Part shown: piece after piece, positions 44,956 through 58,040 of the stretch
Layout of the letters: the number at the start of each line of letters is the position of its first letter
How positions within the stretch are numbered: the stretch's first letter is position 1
Assembly (NCBI RefSeq): GCF_002288925.2
Contig: NW_022098045.1
Span: 8,433,042-8,497,041 of the forward strand
Direction: 5' to 3'
DNA from: Delphinapterus leucas
Lineage: Eukaryota > Chordata > Mammalia > Artiodactyla > Monodontidae
Length of the DNA stretch: 64,000 bases
Notes under the pieces: model-generated
Seen by the model: the letters and a program-made list of their open reading frames with translations, nothing else
What the model was told of the DNA's origin: nothing
Databases searched by the model: none
Program-made: the position numbers and the translations under genes

Positions 44956-45309
44956 TTGCTCTTTATATAAATTCATCATCATCTTTCAGAAATGTGGTCC
45001 TTAGTGCTACATCATGCTTGCTTGTCATGGAATCATTGGGGACTTGCTAGAAAAAATTTTTAATCTTAACAGTAACATTTGTTTCTGTAAAAAATATTAT
45101 CCTACTCAGATTAGAAGCAGTTTTCATGACAGATTAGCATAGGAAGAGACTTGGAGGGTTTTATAAGAATTTGCCTGTGACCTTTTTCTGTTTATTGCAT
45201 CTTTTCTCACAATGTTTGCCTATGTAGGTGTTGGCAATGAAGAAGCAAAAGAAGGGCATAGGGCCTTATTCGTATTCCTAAAATACCACTTTTTTCATTT
45301 ATCCACCTT

Positions 45310-45560
45310 TTACAAAAGCCCTTAACAACTTTCTGTTGTTTAGAAGACAGTGTGCAAAGCCAAAATCAGAGAGTGAAGGTCCCTCTATAATCAGGCCTTC
45401 CCCATCTTTCACCAGTGATTTCTCTTTCTCTTGTACATGCTGCCCTAGCAGGATTGGTCTGCTCTCCATTTCACTGGAACTGCATAACCATTCTCACATC
45501 TGCACTTCCATTCATGCCGTTTCCTTTCATGGTGTGCCCCCTCTGTTTCAGAGTTTATTA
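45310..45560 (+). repeat. L2 LINE fragment
   Basis: CTTAACAACTTTCTGTTG, CAGGCCTTCCCCATCTTTC and TGCCGTTTCCTTTCATGG follow an L2 consensus with strong decay. Confidence 0.55.
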
Positions 45561-46255
45561 AGTCTTTATGGCTTCATATGATTGCTTTTGCCAACATTGT
45601 GTGTATGCTTGAAAAGAAGGGATACTCTATGATATTGTTATACAAAGAAAAGAATTGTTGGAGAAGGGTGGTTAAAGAACTTAGCCATCTCAGACCTTGA
45701 AGAAGAGAATGATTTCTGTCTTCTTGGTTGACAAATTTTGTGATCTCTGTTAGGCTTGCAAGCAGCTGAAGGTGGCTCTCACCCTTAACTTCCTTCTCCT
45801 ATTTCCTGATTCAGAGCCCCTTCTACATTTTGGTTAATGGACAATTCTTGCAGTCTGGTAGATTATTTATTAAGATTTCTGGTTTCTTGTGTGGCTGCAT
45901 TTTTCACTTTGTTGTGTGTTATTCTCATAAATAAATGGAAGGAGATATATCGGAAGCTCCTCGATAGTTTTCATCTTACTGGAAGCTCTTCCATATTTGA
46001 ATTTAATGCCAATCATAGAATTCCTCTAGCCCTCTTTTGAGCCCATTAGACCCTCTCTCCTATATTTGCAACCTCATTCTGCTCCTGGATCTTTCCCTAT
46101 AACATGCTTATACCACTTTGTTTGAAAAGAAAAAGGCAAGTACTTTCCTGTGTCTCCTTCCAGCCGTTTTTCTTTAGAGTCATGGTTCATGGAACCTTCT
46201 GAGTCTAATGTCTAAGTGTCTCCATTTGTAGTGGACATCATGGAGAGATGATTAG
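45561..46255. other. Unassigned DNA
   Basis: No gene or named repeat; the 67-codon frame at 45837-46040 has no recognised features. Confidence 0.5.
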
Positions 46256-46632
46256 ATCCCTGTCTTATTCTGTTCACTCTGCTATAACAAAAATGCCGTA
46301 GACTGGGTGACTTGCAAACAACAGAAATTTATTTCTCACAGTTCTGGAGGCTGGCAAGTCCAAAATCAAGGCTGTGCAGATTCAATGTCTGATAAGAACC
46401 CGCTTCCTGGTTCATAGAAGGCTGTTGTCTCTCACTTTGTCCTCACATGGCAGAAGGAGCGAGGGAGCTCTCTGGGGTCTCTTTCATAAGGGCACTAATA
46501 CCATTCCTGAGGGCTTCATTCTTATGACCTAGTCACTTCCTCAAAACCATACCTCCTAATACCATCACACTGAAGATTAGATGTCAACATATAAATCTGG
46601 GGGGAACATAAACATTTGTCTATAGCAACCCC
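46256..46632 (-). mobile_element. MaLR solo LTR (MST/MLT1-like)
   Basis: Minus-strand LTR at 46261-46627: TGTCTTATTCTGTTCACTCT, GACTGGGTGACTTGCAAAC, AATTTATTTCTCACAGTTCT, CCTCACATGGCAGAAGG and TTGTCTATAGCA. Five-base flanks ATCCC and ACCCC match at 4 of 5. Same class as the plus-strand LTR at 43180 but more diverged; no internal retroviral sequence lies between them. Confidence 0.88.
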
Positions 46633-47929
46633 CTTTCAGATCAAGGCCCTTCTTCTCCAGCTGCGGGGAGATTATTGGCTGCTATAGCCAAACAGTTGAG
46701 CTCCTCTCCAGGAATTGCCCTTCCAGAAGGACGCTGCCTGGCTCACCTCCCAGGCCTACCACCCAGACCTCACATGCAGCCCACATCCAATAACCAGTTG
46801 ATGTCAGGCTATAAATGTCTGGCCTTCTTGCCTTGAATTGGAATAACTCTGAAGAGCTATAACGTCTCTGTGAGACCCCTTTTGCAACTGCAGTATAGTT
46901 AAACTTTTCCCCTTGCACATTCCTTTACAGCAAAGATGAGAACACTCACCAATAAACCTCATACACATAATCCTAGAAGCTCAAAGTCTGATTCTCAGAC
47001 AATTCAACCTACCGCTCTTGGCAATATTCCTTTCTTCTAGAAAAAAATATTTCCTGTTTTCTGCTGATAGTTATTAAGTTCTGCTGTTCCTGTCCCTTTA
47101 CTGCCTTATACCCTAAACTAGAGCCTTACACAGTTAAGAGCATCTCATGTTCCAGAAACATCTCATGCTGTTTCACACCTCCCACTCCCTAGCTTTGAAC
47201 TTGCCCTTTGTTTTCCCTTCAGAAATGCCACATCTCTCCCACATTGCATTGCAGTCCTCATTATCTTCCAGACACAGGTCACAATCACTGCCAACCCACT
47301 TCCAAAAATGTGAATTTGCATTCTAGTGCAACATTGTGTTTTTAATCACAATGTCCCACATTGTGTTATAATTATTTACATTCCTGTCATCTTCATTAAA
47401 CTGTGTGTTTCTTGATTTATTTATCTTGGCATTCCCAGCTCTTAGTATGGTATCTAGAGTGTAATAGATAGCTAGTAAATGTTTTTTGAATGAGTGGATG
47501 AATGAATGCAATGGCAGAGGAGAGAAGGACAGAGAAGGATAGAGAATCAAGAGATAATTTAGGCACTAGGTTTGATAAAGCTTCATAACTATGGGCCTGT
47601 GGGAAAGAAAGGCGCTATCTATCGGTACACTTGTGTGATAGTTAGGTAGACATATCTAGAAGAATCAAAGAAATAGGAGAATAAAACCTGTAAAAGAAAG
47701 TTGGAACCCCCGCATCCAGATTTGGGAGACATGTATTAGCACTTTTGTTCTGTGATTGTTTGTCAGTTAAATGCTAGAGTTTCTTCTCCTTGGGAAACAT
47801 TTACTCTCATGTCCTTAATTACTGTAACTAAGGACCACCAAAGCTTTATTTCAAGTTGACTAGGGTCTTTTCATACCCATATATCCAACTGCCTATTAGA
47901 TATCTCCTCTTGAATCCATTAAAAATTTA
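46633..47929. other. Unassigned DNA with a short L2 end
   Basis: No gene seen. The stretch 47435-47515 resembles an L2 3' end (GGCATTCCCAGCTCTTAGTA, then GAATGAGTGGATGAATGAAT). Confidence 0.5.
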
Positions 47930-48650
47930 CTTATTGAGCACCTAATATGACCAGGAACTTTTGTAAGTGATAAGAATAGTGATCAAAACAGACCAAATTT
48001 TTTCATGTATTTTCCATTCCATACAAGGATATAGATGATCGACACATAAATAAATGCATAGTATAATTTCAGGTAGTGATGAGTACTATATTATGAAGAA
48101 AAATAAAAATGGTTAAACAGTTAGAAAGGGGCAGGGTGGTATTTTAGATAGGCTCAGGATGGGTTCATCAGGGAAAACCTTCCTAATAAAGTGAATGAGT
48201 ATAGCAGTGAGCTATGCAGATATCTGATGACAGAGTGTTCCAGGCACAAAGAGGAACATGTACAGAGCCTTGAGATGAGAGTGTGCTTGGCTTGTTTGAG
48301 AAATGGCAAGGAGAACGGTGACAGCATAGTTAGAGATGTGATCAGAGAGGCTAGTTGGAGGGGCATGACCTTGGAGGCTATGCCCAAGGTCATATCTAAA
48401 GATTTTGGATTTCATTCTGTGTGAGATGGGAGGTCTTTGGAGGATTTTGAGCCAAGCAATGACACAATCTGACTTAAATTTAAAGGGTTCATTCTGACTG
48501 CTATATTGAAAATCAATTATAAAGGGACAAGGAGGCCAATTAAGAGACTGTTGCAATAATCCCAGGAGAGTCCATATCTTGGACTAGGATAAGATCAGAG
48601 CAAATGGTGAGCAATGGTCAGATCAGACTCTGGATATATTTTGAAGTTAG
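47930..48650. repeat. Old mammalian repeat, copy 1 (family unresolved)
   Basis: Begins GAGCACCTAATATGACCAGG and continues with GTGTTCCAGGCACAAAGAGG, GTACAGAGCCTTGAG, GGAGGATTTTGAGCCAAGCA, CATTCTGACTGCTATATTG and AGACTGTTGCAATAATCCC. The same ordered words recur, more or less decayed, at 50440-51285 and 60270-61440. The first 80 bases match the complement of an L2 3' terminus. Confidence 0.6.
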
Positions 48651-48739
48651 AGCCTGTAGGCTTTGCTCATGGACTAGATGAGAAGAGACAAGGGTTCTTC
48701 CTGGATATTGGCTTTGAATATTCTACAGTAACCTTAAAG

Positions 48740-49330
48740 ACAGTGTATTCAAAACTAAACTCATCTTATTCACTCCAGCTCTCATTCTGGTATTTAAATT
48801 TCAGTGTCCCAATATCTCTTGCTTATTCTGACCATTTTTTTCTCCTTTCTTGGTCTACCCAAACAATTCCTAAATCCTGCCACTTTTACTACCTTACTGA
48901 TATCGAATACATTCACTTCTATTCACTCACTATCTTATTTCAGGCCATGGAACTACCTTGTTTGGATTACTCCCACAAACTTTCTCTATCTGCCTTCAGA
49001 ATATCTTCATTTCAATCTAGTCTCTGCCTGTAGCCAAAACAATCTTTCTCAAACTCAATGAAACATTTCAGTGACTTCTGTGATCTGGCAACAGCCTTCT
49101 TCTCTCTTGCTGGATTCTTCAAGCCCCAGTCTCTTGCACCTTTGCCTGCACCATATTCTCTTACATCCAGCCCTTTGCATGTGCTGTGTTCTCTGCTCAT
49201 AGGCTCTCTTCCAATTCCTTCTTGAGAATAGGTATGACTCATGTCTCAGGTCTCAGTTTAGTCATGTGAACAGTTTGGGAAACATTTCCTGGTTCATTTT
49301 TATAGTATACTGCATTGTATAAGACAAATA
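48740..49330 (+). mobile_element. L2 LINE fragment
   Basis: Plus-strand L2-like sequence: CAATGAAACATTTCAGTGAC, GTGATCTGGCAACAGCC, CAGCCCTTTGCATGTGCTGT, CTCTTCCAATTCCTTC and GGAAACATTTCCTGG are in the order of the L2 3' half. The 139-codon frame at 48614-49033 falls in it and is fortuitous. Confidence 0.7.
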
Positions 49331-50439
49331 ATGTTCTTATTTTCTAAACATGAACTAACATAGTTGAATTTTCAAAACAGTACTCAATGCTTTTGTATCT
49401 CTGTGTTGGATTGTTTATTTCCTCTCAATCTGTGCTGATAGTTTCACTCATTTACAGTAAAATTAGTTGGCCATTTGGGTCACCCTAATGTGGTTTAACC
49501 ATTGCTGGAATACAGTCATGTATTTCACATGAACACATTTTTATCCTGAATTTTAGCAGAGAAACATTTTAAAGAGCTATTTTGGAACTGCTGTGTTTAG
49601 TTTTAGCTTTTGTTTTTCTTTTCTCTGTGCATGGAGAGAGTCTAAGGACTCCTTGCTCACCTGTACTTGCTAACTCCCTGTTTAGACACAGGGCCTTCCT
49701 TTCGTTGGCAAACAAGGTAGGTTGTAAGAAAAACCCAGGGAGGTGAGAAGACCTGTGGACCCAAAGGAAGGACAGTGAATTACATACAAATTAACCGAAT
49801 TAAAAGACAGCAGATTTTCCTTTTTCTAATATGGTGCAAAATTTTTAAACACCTAATCTCTTGTTTTGAAAGCAGTATTTGAACACAGTGAGGGAAAAAG
49901 AATGTGACCTGAGGGAATAAATTGTATAAATCACCAAGTTGAAATATTTTCCTTACAGACTATAAATACTAATTTTTAAAATGCATGTGAGTTAGCAAAG
50001 CAGGTCACACGTTCACTAGTATGGTGAGAATATTTACGTGAAATACACAAGGGGTTTCAACATCCATAGATGTTTGCCTTGGAATGTAATTGCAATGACA
50101 TCACAAATATATTTGAAAATATGTCTGAAATTATGATCATAGTGTTTCAAAATTTGAAATGCCAAGAGTAGCAAAATATATCATGTTAATATTAGTGATT
50201 TCTTTCAGAAATAGTATAGATTTTATTTGTAACATATAAATACTTCCTGAAACAGTCAAGTGAAATGTTTTTAAGATAGTATGGGTACCCTGCTACCAAG
50301 TTGATATTTTTTAGAGAATATCATTTGTAGAAATCTTATGCAAAAAAGAAAGTCATTTAATTAAGCTGTAATCTAGTTTTCTTTTTCTATTTCTGAACTA
50401 TAAGGCATTTCTTCTTCTTTTATTAAATAATGATGTCTA
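49331..50439. other. Unassigned AT-rich DNA
   Basis: No gene or named repeat seen. Confidence 0.5.
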
Positions 50440-51285
50440 TCAAGCCATTCAACAAGTATTTATGGAGTATCTCCTATGTGTCAACCATGTTCAGGCACAA
50501 GGGTTCATCAGTTAACAACAAGTAAAGTCCCTACTTTGATAGAGGCTACTCTGTGGAGGGAAGAGAGACAATAAATAAGTAACAAGACAATGTATTGTAT
50601 GTTACAAGGATGATAAATGCAGAGAAGAAAAAGAAAGCAGAAGAGGTAGGATGCAGAATGCTGGAGGAGAGGGGCTGGGCTGCCGTTTTCCATAGTGTCC
50701 CCCAGCAATGCCTAATCAATATGATGAGAGTGAAGAAGAGATCAAAGGAAATTTAGGAAGAAAGCCAAGCAAATTTGGGGGAGAAAGTGCTCCAGGCAGA
50801 GTGAAAGCATGTACAAAGAGCTTGAGGTGGACGTGTGCTTCCAGGAGTGGCTAAAGTGGATAAGTAGTAGAGCCGATAGGAAATGAGATCAAGATCTGTG
50901 ATGTGGGAGTGGGTGATGGCACAGATCACATAGGGCCTTGTGATCAAGTTTGTATGTCAACATACAAACTTGAAGTTTTGTTTTGGAAAAAGATTGGAAT
51001 CTTTTAGATGGTTAAAAGCAGAGGCAAAAATGGTTTACATTTTAGAATATGACTGTGGCTGCTGTATTGAGAGGCAAAGGAGGAAGTGGGAAGACCAGTT
51101 AAACGTCTAGTTTTATAATCTAGGCAAGAGTTGAGGATAGCTTGACTGGGATGGTAAGAGGGTGGAAATAGAAAACCATGGCCAGGTTCCAGATATATTT
51201 TGAAGGTAACTTTCAAAAGACTTCCTGATGTCTTAGATGTGAAATGTGAGTGAAAGAAAGAAATCGTGAATTATTTAAAATTTTT
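50440..51285. repeat. Old mammalian repeat, copy 2
   Basis: Second copy of the family at 47930: CAACAAGTATTTATGGAGTA, GTGCTCCAGGCAGAGTG, GTACAAAGAGCTTGAGG, CATAGGGCCTTGTGATCAAG and CTGTGGCTGCTGTATTGAG. It includes an unusual perfect hairpin at 50944-50973. Confidence 0.6.
50944..50973. repeat. Perfect 13-bp inverted repeat with 4-nt loop
   Basis: TCAAGTTTGTATG, loop TCAA, CATACAAACTTGA. All 13 stem pairs match. It lies within the old repeat copy 2 and is not part of that repeat in copy 1. Confidence 0.97.
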
Positions 51286-51944
51286 TACCTTTATATTTCT
51301 TTTTTATCATTTTTAAAAATTTTATTGAAGTGTAGTTTTTTTACAATGTTGTGTTAATTTCTTCTATACAGCAGTGACTCATATATATATATATGTATAT
51401 ATATATATTATTTTTCATATTCTTTTCCATTATGGTTTGTCACAAGATACTGAATATAGTTCCTTGTGCTACACAGTAGGACCTTGTTGTTTATCCATCC
51501 TATATATAATAGCTTGCCTCTGCCCATCCCAAATTCCCATTCATTCCCTCTCCTACCCCCGTACCCCTTGGCAACCACAAGTCTATTCCCTATATCTGTG
51601 AGTCTGTTTTTGTTTCGTAGATATGTTGATTTGTATCGTATTTTAGATTCCACATATAAGTGATATCATATGGTATTTGTCTTTCTCTTTCTGACTTAAT
51701 TTGCTTAGTATGATAATCTCTAGGTCCATCCATGTTGCTGCAAATGGCATTATTTCATTCTTTTTTATGGCTGAGTAATATTCCATTGTGTATTTATATA
51801 TATACTGCATCTTACTTATCCATTCATCTGTCAATGGATATTTAAGTTGCTTCCATGTCTTGGCTATTGTAAATAGTGCTGCTATGAACATAGGGGTACA
51901 TGTATCTTTTCAAATTATAGTTTTGTTACCTACCTTTATATTTC
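51286..51944 (-). mobile_element. 5'-truncated L1, perfect 14-bp target duplication
   Basis: Minus-strand L1 at 51300-51930 with 3'UTR and about the last 80 ORF2 codons (open at 51643-51891). TACCTTTATATTTC is repeated exactly at 51286-51299 and 51931-51944. An AT repeat has expanded within its 3'UTR (51380-51409). Confidence 0.93.
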
Positions 51945-52789
51945 AATTTAAACATTGCTTTTTAATATTTAGAACATAATTTTAAATAATTCTTAAAGTG
52001 CAAAATGAAGTACTTGATAATTTTACTAGTTTTTATTATTTGAGCTTGTGGCTCAAAGATTTGTTTTCAAATGTTACTCCACCTGCAGCTGATACAATTT
52101 TCCAATTTAGAATTAATATTTTAATTATAATACTAAATTATAGTCTTTTATCATCTTTGAAAATCTACAGAAAAAAAACCAGAAAGACTATTTTAGTCTG
52201 TGAGAAGCAACTGATGGTGACCTATTGAATATCCATTCTTTTCTTCATTAAAGAGAGATCTCTGATTTGGTTCAAGGTGGAAATGTGCCCAGCTAAATAT
52301 ACTTGCTTTCTCAGCCTCCCTGGCAACTAGACATGGCCATGTGACCCAATTTTGACCATTAAAATGTAAGAGGCAAGCACAGGTGATGAGACTCTGGGAA
52401 AGATTTTTTAAGGTACGAAGACGAAGATGACACAGTGCTTCTCCCTACTGCCTTTTCTTCTTCTTCCTACTTTGAGCTGTCTTAAAATCTCAATTGAGTA
52501 TTTAATGTCTTGGAGATCTGGCTATTTTGGGAATATCTTATCACAGTTTAATACTTCTATTTTTTTAAATAAGAGAAATAAGCATAAGGAAGAATGTGAC
52601 ACTTTTCTAGATATTTACTGCTAAGTGTTGGGAAAAGGTTTGTTAGAAGGGAACAAGATATTAAAAAATAGTTATTAGTCCATTATAAACTTCTTGACTT
52701 TTTTGGTCATTTCTCTGCAACATTCTGGAATGTAAGATTGGAAAGCCATATTTATCTTGCCCATTCTCTGTAGTGTCAGGTAGATTTAG
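51945..52789. other. Unassigned DNA
   Basis: A stretch near 52325-52420 (GACATGGCCATGTGACCCAA) looks like an old repeat of unknown family. No gene seen. Confidence 0.45.
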
Positions 52790-53005
52790 AATTGTCTTTT
52801 GCTCTGTCCCTTAATCATATGGGTGGGCTAAGGTTCAGTTTCCTGGTTTGTAAAATAAGATCAATAGTTATTTTCTGATTAGTTTGTTGTGAGGATTAAG
52901 TGACATAATATTGGTAAATTGTGTAAATCCTATGAAATTCCACAGCCTATGTCTGACACATGGTAAGAGCTAATTACATGTTAACTGCTACTATTATTGT
53001 TGTTA
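52790..53005 (+). repeat. MIR SINE fossil
   Basis: GGTTCAGTTTCCTGGTTTG, GTTGTGAGGATTAAGTGACA and GACACATGGTAAGAGCTAAT are in MIR order. Confidence 0.75.
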
Positions 53006-54899
53006 TTTCATTGATATTTGGAAATCTATATGTTATTTGAGTAACACAGTAAAAAATTTGGCAAATAAACTTTAAGTTGAACACATTGTTTATAAAGCAG
53101 AAAGAAAACTCCACAAAGCTAGAGAGACCACAGATCTGATATAGTTACATCAAAGTTGTCTGCCAAGCGAGTACAAAGGACCTCCTACAAGGAGAAACCT
53201 AATGGATAGCTAAGTACTGTTCTTTACCTTTTTCTTCCCATTACTTTAATGTCACTGGGCCAAGCATCTCAATACTAAAAAACTTCTTAATAATTTATTA
53301 TATTCTTGTTGTGTCTGTTTTCCATCTGACAATGTCTAAACCTTATATGTACTATGCCTTATTGAATTCCTTGAAAGTATTGTCTTCCTTTAAAAAGCTT
53401 TTTACCTGCTTTACTGTAATCTGAGTTGAGCAATCTCACATGCTTGTCTGTGGAACAGGATTTAAGAACTCATTAGAAATATTAAATCCAGAGGCAAGCA
53501 CAGGTGCACGACTTCTGGCTTCAATTTCATTTGCATAATAGTAGCTGGGTAATTGAAGCTGTCAGTGGTTACCTGGCCAAACACAAAAGATAAAAACACG
53601 GTATTCAAGCATGGTTCCCTAAAGCTGTCTACCTTTTAGTCTTTACAAACTTGAGTGAATGTTGTTAATATTTATTAGTATGCACAGGTGTGGAATTCTA
53701 GGATTCCTATTTATAAATTCTTTTACTGGAATGTCGCAGTCTTTTCGTTAAACCTTATTTTTGACTCTAGCTAGAAAGGAAGTTTTTGCCACTAAATACT
53801 TTTTTCCTTTCAGGGTGTGTACCTTTTGCAGTTTTAATTATAGAAGAGCCTTAACAGTTGGCAAAACAAAGCTACTGGGTTTCCGGCCTCAGGGAAACTT
53901 TAAAAAAGGATTGTGGCTGATTGTATGGACTAAATATGTAAGGTCCAGCCGTTTCTCACAGTCTTTCAATATTTGAAACAAAACAAAACAAAACAATCAA
54001 AAAACCTTCTAACAACAATTTAGCAATACATTTCAGAAGCATTTTAATGTCAATGAATTCACATCATACGCACACATGGTCCAAGGATGTTCATCATAGA
54101 GAGATTTATAAGACAAAACCTGGGAAGCTTTCTACAGTAAAATATGGAACCCACATACAATTGAATACTAAGTTGTCCTTTAAAGTAATATTGTAAAAAA
54201 AAAAAAAAACTTTTATAACCTAGGAATATGTTCTTGACTTCTTAAGTAAGAAATAAAACCCCAGATACGTTGCATTGTATTATGTAAAAATAATGGGAAT
54301 ATACATAACTGTTGATTAGATCCAGCACTGGACTCAGAATAATTGTGAGGCAAACATTATCATCACTGGGAGAGAATACTAAGATTAATTATTGATAACT
54401 AATGTCCTGAATGGTACATATTTAAAATTCTTGCCCCAAACAGTAAAAGTTATCATTTCTGGGAGGTGGATTAAAGGTTATTTTATTTTTCTATTTTTGG
54501 TTATCTCTGATTTTTGAACCTTTGAGAAATGACTTTGTTATTTTATAACATTAAAAAAAAGCTCAAAAAAATTTTTTATGAATCTTTCCTTAAAAGCAAA
54601 TTATCTGCAAATTAAACATAAAACTCATAAAGAAATCAACCAAAATTTTTCTGATATATTTTTGTTAAGGTTTAGAAAGTTCAGATAACTTTTGTAACAT
54701 TTCTATGTGAGGTGATTCCATCGGCAATGTATGCTGGCCTGGTCTTAGTAGTTAAATGTACTTTAAGTACAACACACAATTAATCTTGATAATTAGAAAT
54801 AGAAAATTATCTCTTAAGATTTTGATGATTTTCTTAGGGTTTAACAAATTGAACTTTTGTTCTATTTATCCACAGAAACAAAATGATTTACTGTGGTGT
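53006..54899. other. Unassigned AT-rich DNA
   Basis: No gene seen. A short AAAAC repeat lies at 53977-53996 and poly(A) at 54197-54211. Otherwise nothing recognised. Confidence 0.5.
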
Positions 54900-55290
54900 T
54901 AAAAGAAAATTTTCCACAGACAATTTACTGATCCAGTTGGCTTTTATTTAGTGAATCAAGAAGCATCTAGTCTAGAAAATACAATCATGTTTCAAAGAGT
55001 TGTATAAGGCAAGAGGGTTTTATAGACCAAAGTGAGAAGAAGAAGGAATTTACACTGGGCATTTGCTGATTAGTTAAAGCAGGGTTACTTTCCTTGGGTG
55101 GAGCAAAGGGAAGTATTAGAGACGGGTCAGGTCACTTGTGCTGAGCTGGCAAGTGTTGAGTGGTTGACTCAGTCTTTCCCTTTCTGAGAGAGTCAAGCAT
55201 AGGAACATAGATAAGTTTTGGTTTGCTGATATGGGGCTTAGCGTGCACTAGTCCATCTTGTGCCTTATCTGGTTACTTCCACAGTTGGTA
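54900..55290. repeat. Possible old LTR, family unresolved
   Basis: The moderately GC-rich block (GTTTTATAGACCAAAGTGAG, GGCATTTGCTGATTAGTTAA, GGTCAGGTCACTTGTGCTG, GTGTTGAGTGGTTGACTCAG) has the look of a minus-strand ERV LTR. No terminal motif or duplication confirms it. Confidence 0.35.
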
Positions 55291-55367
55291 ATCAGTTGAA
55301 TATAAAAAATAAGGTTTTTAATTTATAGATTTATGTCGGGAATATAAAGACATTTTCTTCTTGTTTC

Positions 55368-55570
55368 AGAAAATAAGCCATGGGCAAATGAGAAAGAAGT
55401 CTGAAAAAGAGTGGGTATATGTATACGTATAGTTTATGTATAGCTAGTTTCTGTACAGCAGAAACTAACACAACATTGTAGAGCGACTATACTCCAATAA
55501 AAATTAGAACAAAACAAAACAAAAACAAAACAAACAAAACAAAAAACCAGAAAGAAAGTAAGCCATGGGC
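55368..55570 (+). mobile_element. Very short L1 stub with target duplication
   Basis: L1 3' end at 55386-55552 (TGTACAGCAGAAACTAACAC, CTATACTCCAATAAAAATTA) with an (AAAAC)-type tail. Flanks AGAAAATAAGCCATGGGC (55368-55385) and AGAAAGTAAGCCATGGGC (55553-55570) match at 17 of 18 positions. Confidence 0.92.
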
Positions 55571-57609
55571 TCCTGTTATTAAAGACATTTTCTTTTACTA
55601 ACACATTTATAGGACAAAGATATTTTAAGAATCACGCTGGGAAATTTATGAATGACAATCTCCAATTTAAAGAAAATAAATGGATTTCATTATTCGTCAG
55701 TATTTTTAATTGGACATGGATTCTTTTCCCTTCTTTTTTTAAAGGTAGGAATGATTGAAACCTTTGGATAATAGGAATAACCAGAGAGAAATTTGTAAGA
55801 CTATCAAGAAGTCTTTTAAGAATTCTAGATTCCGCAGGGTTTTTTTTACCTGATTTCTGAACAATAAAAATAGTAAGGATTAAAAGAGAACTTTCATCCC
55901 ACTCATGCCAGTCCTGGATGAGATGATGGGCTATAAGTACATGACAAAGGTAGGAGACTCATAGTTTAGCTAATTTGTGTGTGTGCCTGTTTCGTTGAGG
56001 AGAATCATTTTCAACCTGGGTAGGGCAAAGCACATACCATAAACATATAAAAAGTTAAGCATGAAGCATATTTTCTAAGTCCCTTTTTTTAGCCCCCAGA
56101 ACTCACATGTTAGGAGTAGAATAGAGTGGCCATTTTGTTTTCAGAGTCATTTCTAAGAATGAGAGACCTGACAGGGGATCCTACTTTAGTTTTCCAAATG
56201 GGAAAAGAATTCAGTTTCAGAGACTCTAGACTGAGGAACTTCATGTCAATCCCTAGCCCTGTTTTGGAACATATAAATAGACAACTGATTGGTGAACACT
56301 TAGTGAAGGGGCGATATTAACACTAGAAGACAACCTTGATTCTTAAGAATAAGAATTTTAACAAACTCTTTTCCTGTTTTGATAAATTTACTAGCTTGAT
56401 AGTCATTCTTTTAGCCTTGAGCTTTAATGGTGTATGACTGAACCTTGCAAATACCTTGGGCAATTAGATAAAAGTGACTTTAAGATTTGTTAAAATCAGT
56501 CTGTGTCAACAGCATGATGTAAGTGCTTACAAGTGTAAAGCAGAAATGCTTTCCCATTGTACTCTCAGTTAACCATCTGCAGAGTATAGTTCTGAATTGT
56601 GGGAACTTTATTTTATAGGAAATACTTTAAAATTGGAGGTTATTCAGAGAAGGGTCATCAACTAATGAGAGCTCTAGAACCATGTGCGTTGAAGTTGTTA
56701 AGGAACTGGTGATATTTAGCATAAAGAGGTGAGGTATAAGGTGGTCACAGAAAAGCTATCCTCAAATAGTTAAAGGTATGCCCGATAGATGGCATAATTG
56801 TGAGGCTTAGGAAAACAAAACTAGAAGCAGTAGGTAGTAATTTCAGGGAGGAAAATTTCAACTCAGTGTAAGGAACCATGTTCTAATCATTAGAACTGCT
56901 CAACAGTGGGATAACTGGCCTTCAGAAATTTCCTGCCATGGAAAATATTGCTGCAGAATCCAAATTACTGCCTTTCAAGGATGTCACTAAGTGGACTCCT
57001 ACACTGGGTAGGAATCCTTAGATTCTCTGATTTTATGACTCTAGTTTTGTTCTACATAAACAAATCTGCATAATTATTCCACTAGGTAACTCTAAGTCAT
57101 GAAATACATGTATCATTTAAAGATCTTTTAATTATCCTACTCTGAGATTCATTAGATGAATATTATTTCATTAACAAAAACTCATAGAAGAGTGCTACAT
57201 CATCCACAGCTCTTAGATTAAGGTACTTTAAAATGTGTTGTATAAACAATAGGGTTCACATTTCTACACTGTGACTTCCTTAGTAGGCTTTTACTTGTCT
57301 CACAGCACTAAAGACATCTTCAGGTTAAGGACAAGTTTAAAGGACATATTGGTGGTTTTCCAGGGAAGTATCCTAAATTGAAATTTGTCTACAATTTCTC
57401 TCACTAAATTTAATTAACTGGAAAACTTTCTATTATTAAAATGATCTCATTTACTTATTAGATGTACTGGTCGTTTATCATATTTGTGGCTTTGCACCAT
57501 CTTTGAAACACCTATTCTGTATTTGGATCGTTCTTCAGATTATATGCCTTGGACTCATGGTTTAAGATTTGTACCCTGGATTTTGTTTTAATTAGATATG
57601 GTAAGGTGA
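55571..57609. other. Unassigned DNA
   Basis: No gene or named repeat seen across about 2 kb; all open frames are short. Confidence 0.5.
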
Positions 57610-58040
57610 CAGGCAAGGAGATATCTGCCTTTGAAAGAAAAATTTATTACTTACATTTTCTAAGAGAAGGGACATGCCATGCTCCAGAGGGCTACATGGA
57701 GAAGCACCAGCTTTTGTCAGGAGGCTGAAGCAGGAGTGAGCAGGAGAGCGTGGCTGAGAGCCTTTATCATGTTTTCTGTGGGAAAGGCAAGGCAGAGCAA
57801 GGGAAACAACTTAGGGTTGGCTAGTTTGAATAATGTCAGCCGGCTCTGGGCAATAGGGGTAGTCTCTAGTTGTTTGGTACCTGGCTCTGGGTGATTTAGG
57901 ACAAGAAGAATATTGGCTTGGTGTGTGAGAGTTAGGTAAAGGAGTTGGTTGGGTGTATGGAGTCTTGATTGGCTGGAGGGTTTATAATATCATCTTCATA
58001 TACCTGCAAAAGCTGGATTGCAAGGGAGATGTAAACAATT
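57610..58040. repeat. Possible old LTR, family unresolved
   Basis: TTGAAAGAAAAATTTATTAC, GGGACATGCCATGCTCCAGA, GGTACCTGGCTCTGGGTGAT and GTCTTGATTGGCTGGAGGG resemble a minus-strand LTR. Borders are not visible. The 71-codon frame within it (57679-57894) is probably meaningless. Confidence 0.35.

Noticed and set aside
43180..46627. Provirus bounded by the two MaLR LTRs
   Set aside because: The LTRs are in opposite orientations, each has its own 5-bp flank duplication, and no gag/pol/env-like sequence lies between them.
48614..49033. 139-codon frame
   Set aside because: It spans the end of an old repeat and an L2 fragment, shows no recognised domain and has the Ser/Leu/Thr-rich composition of chance frames.
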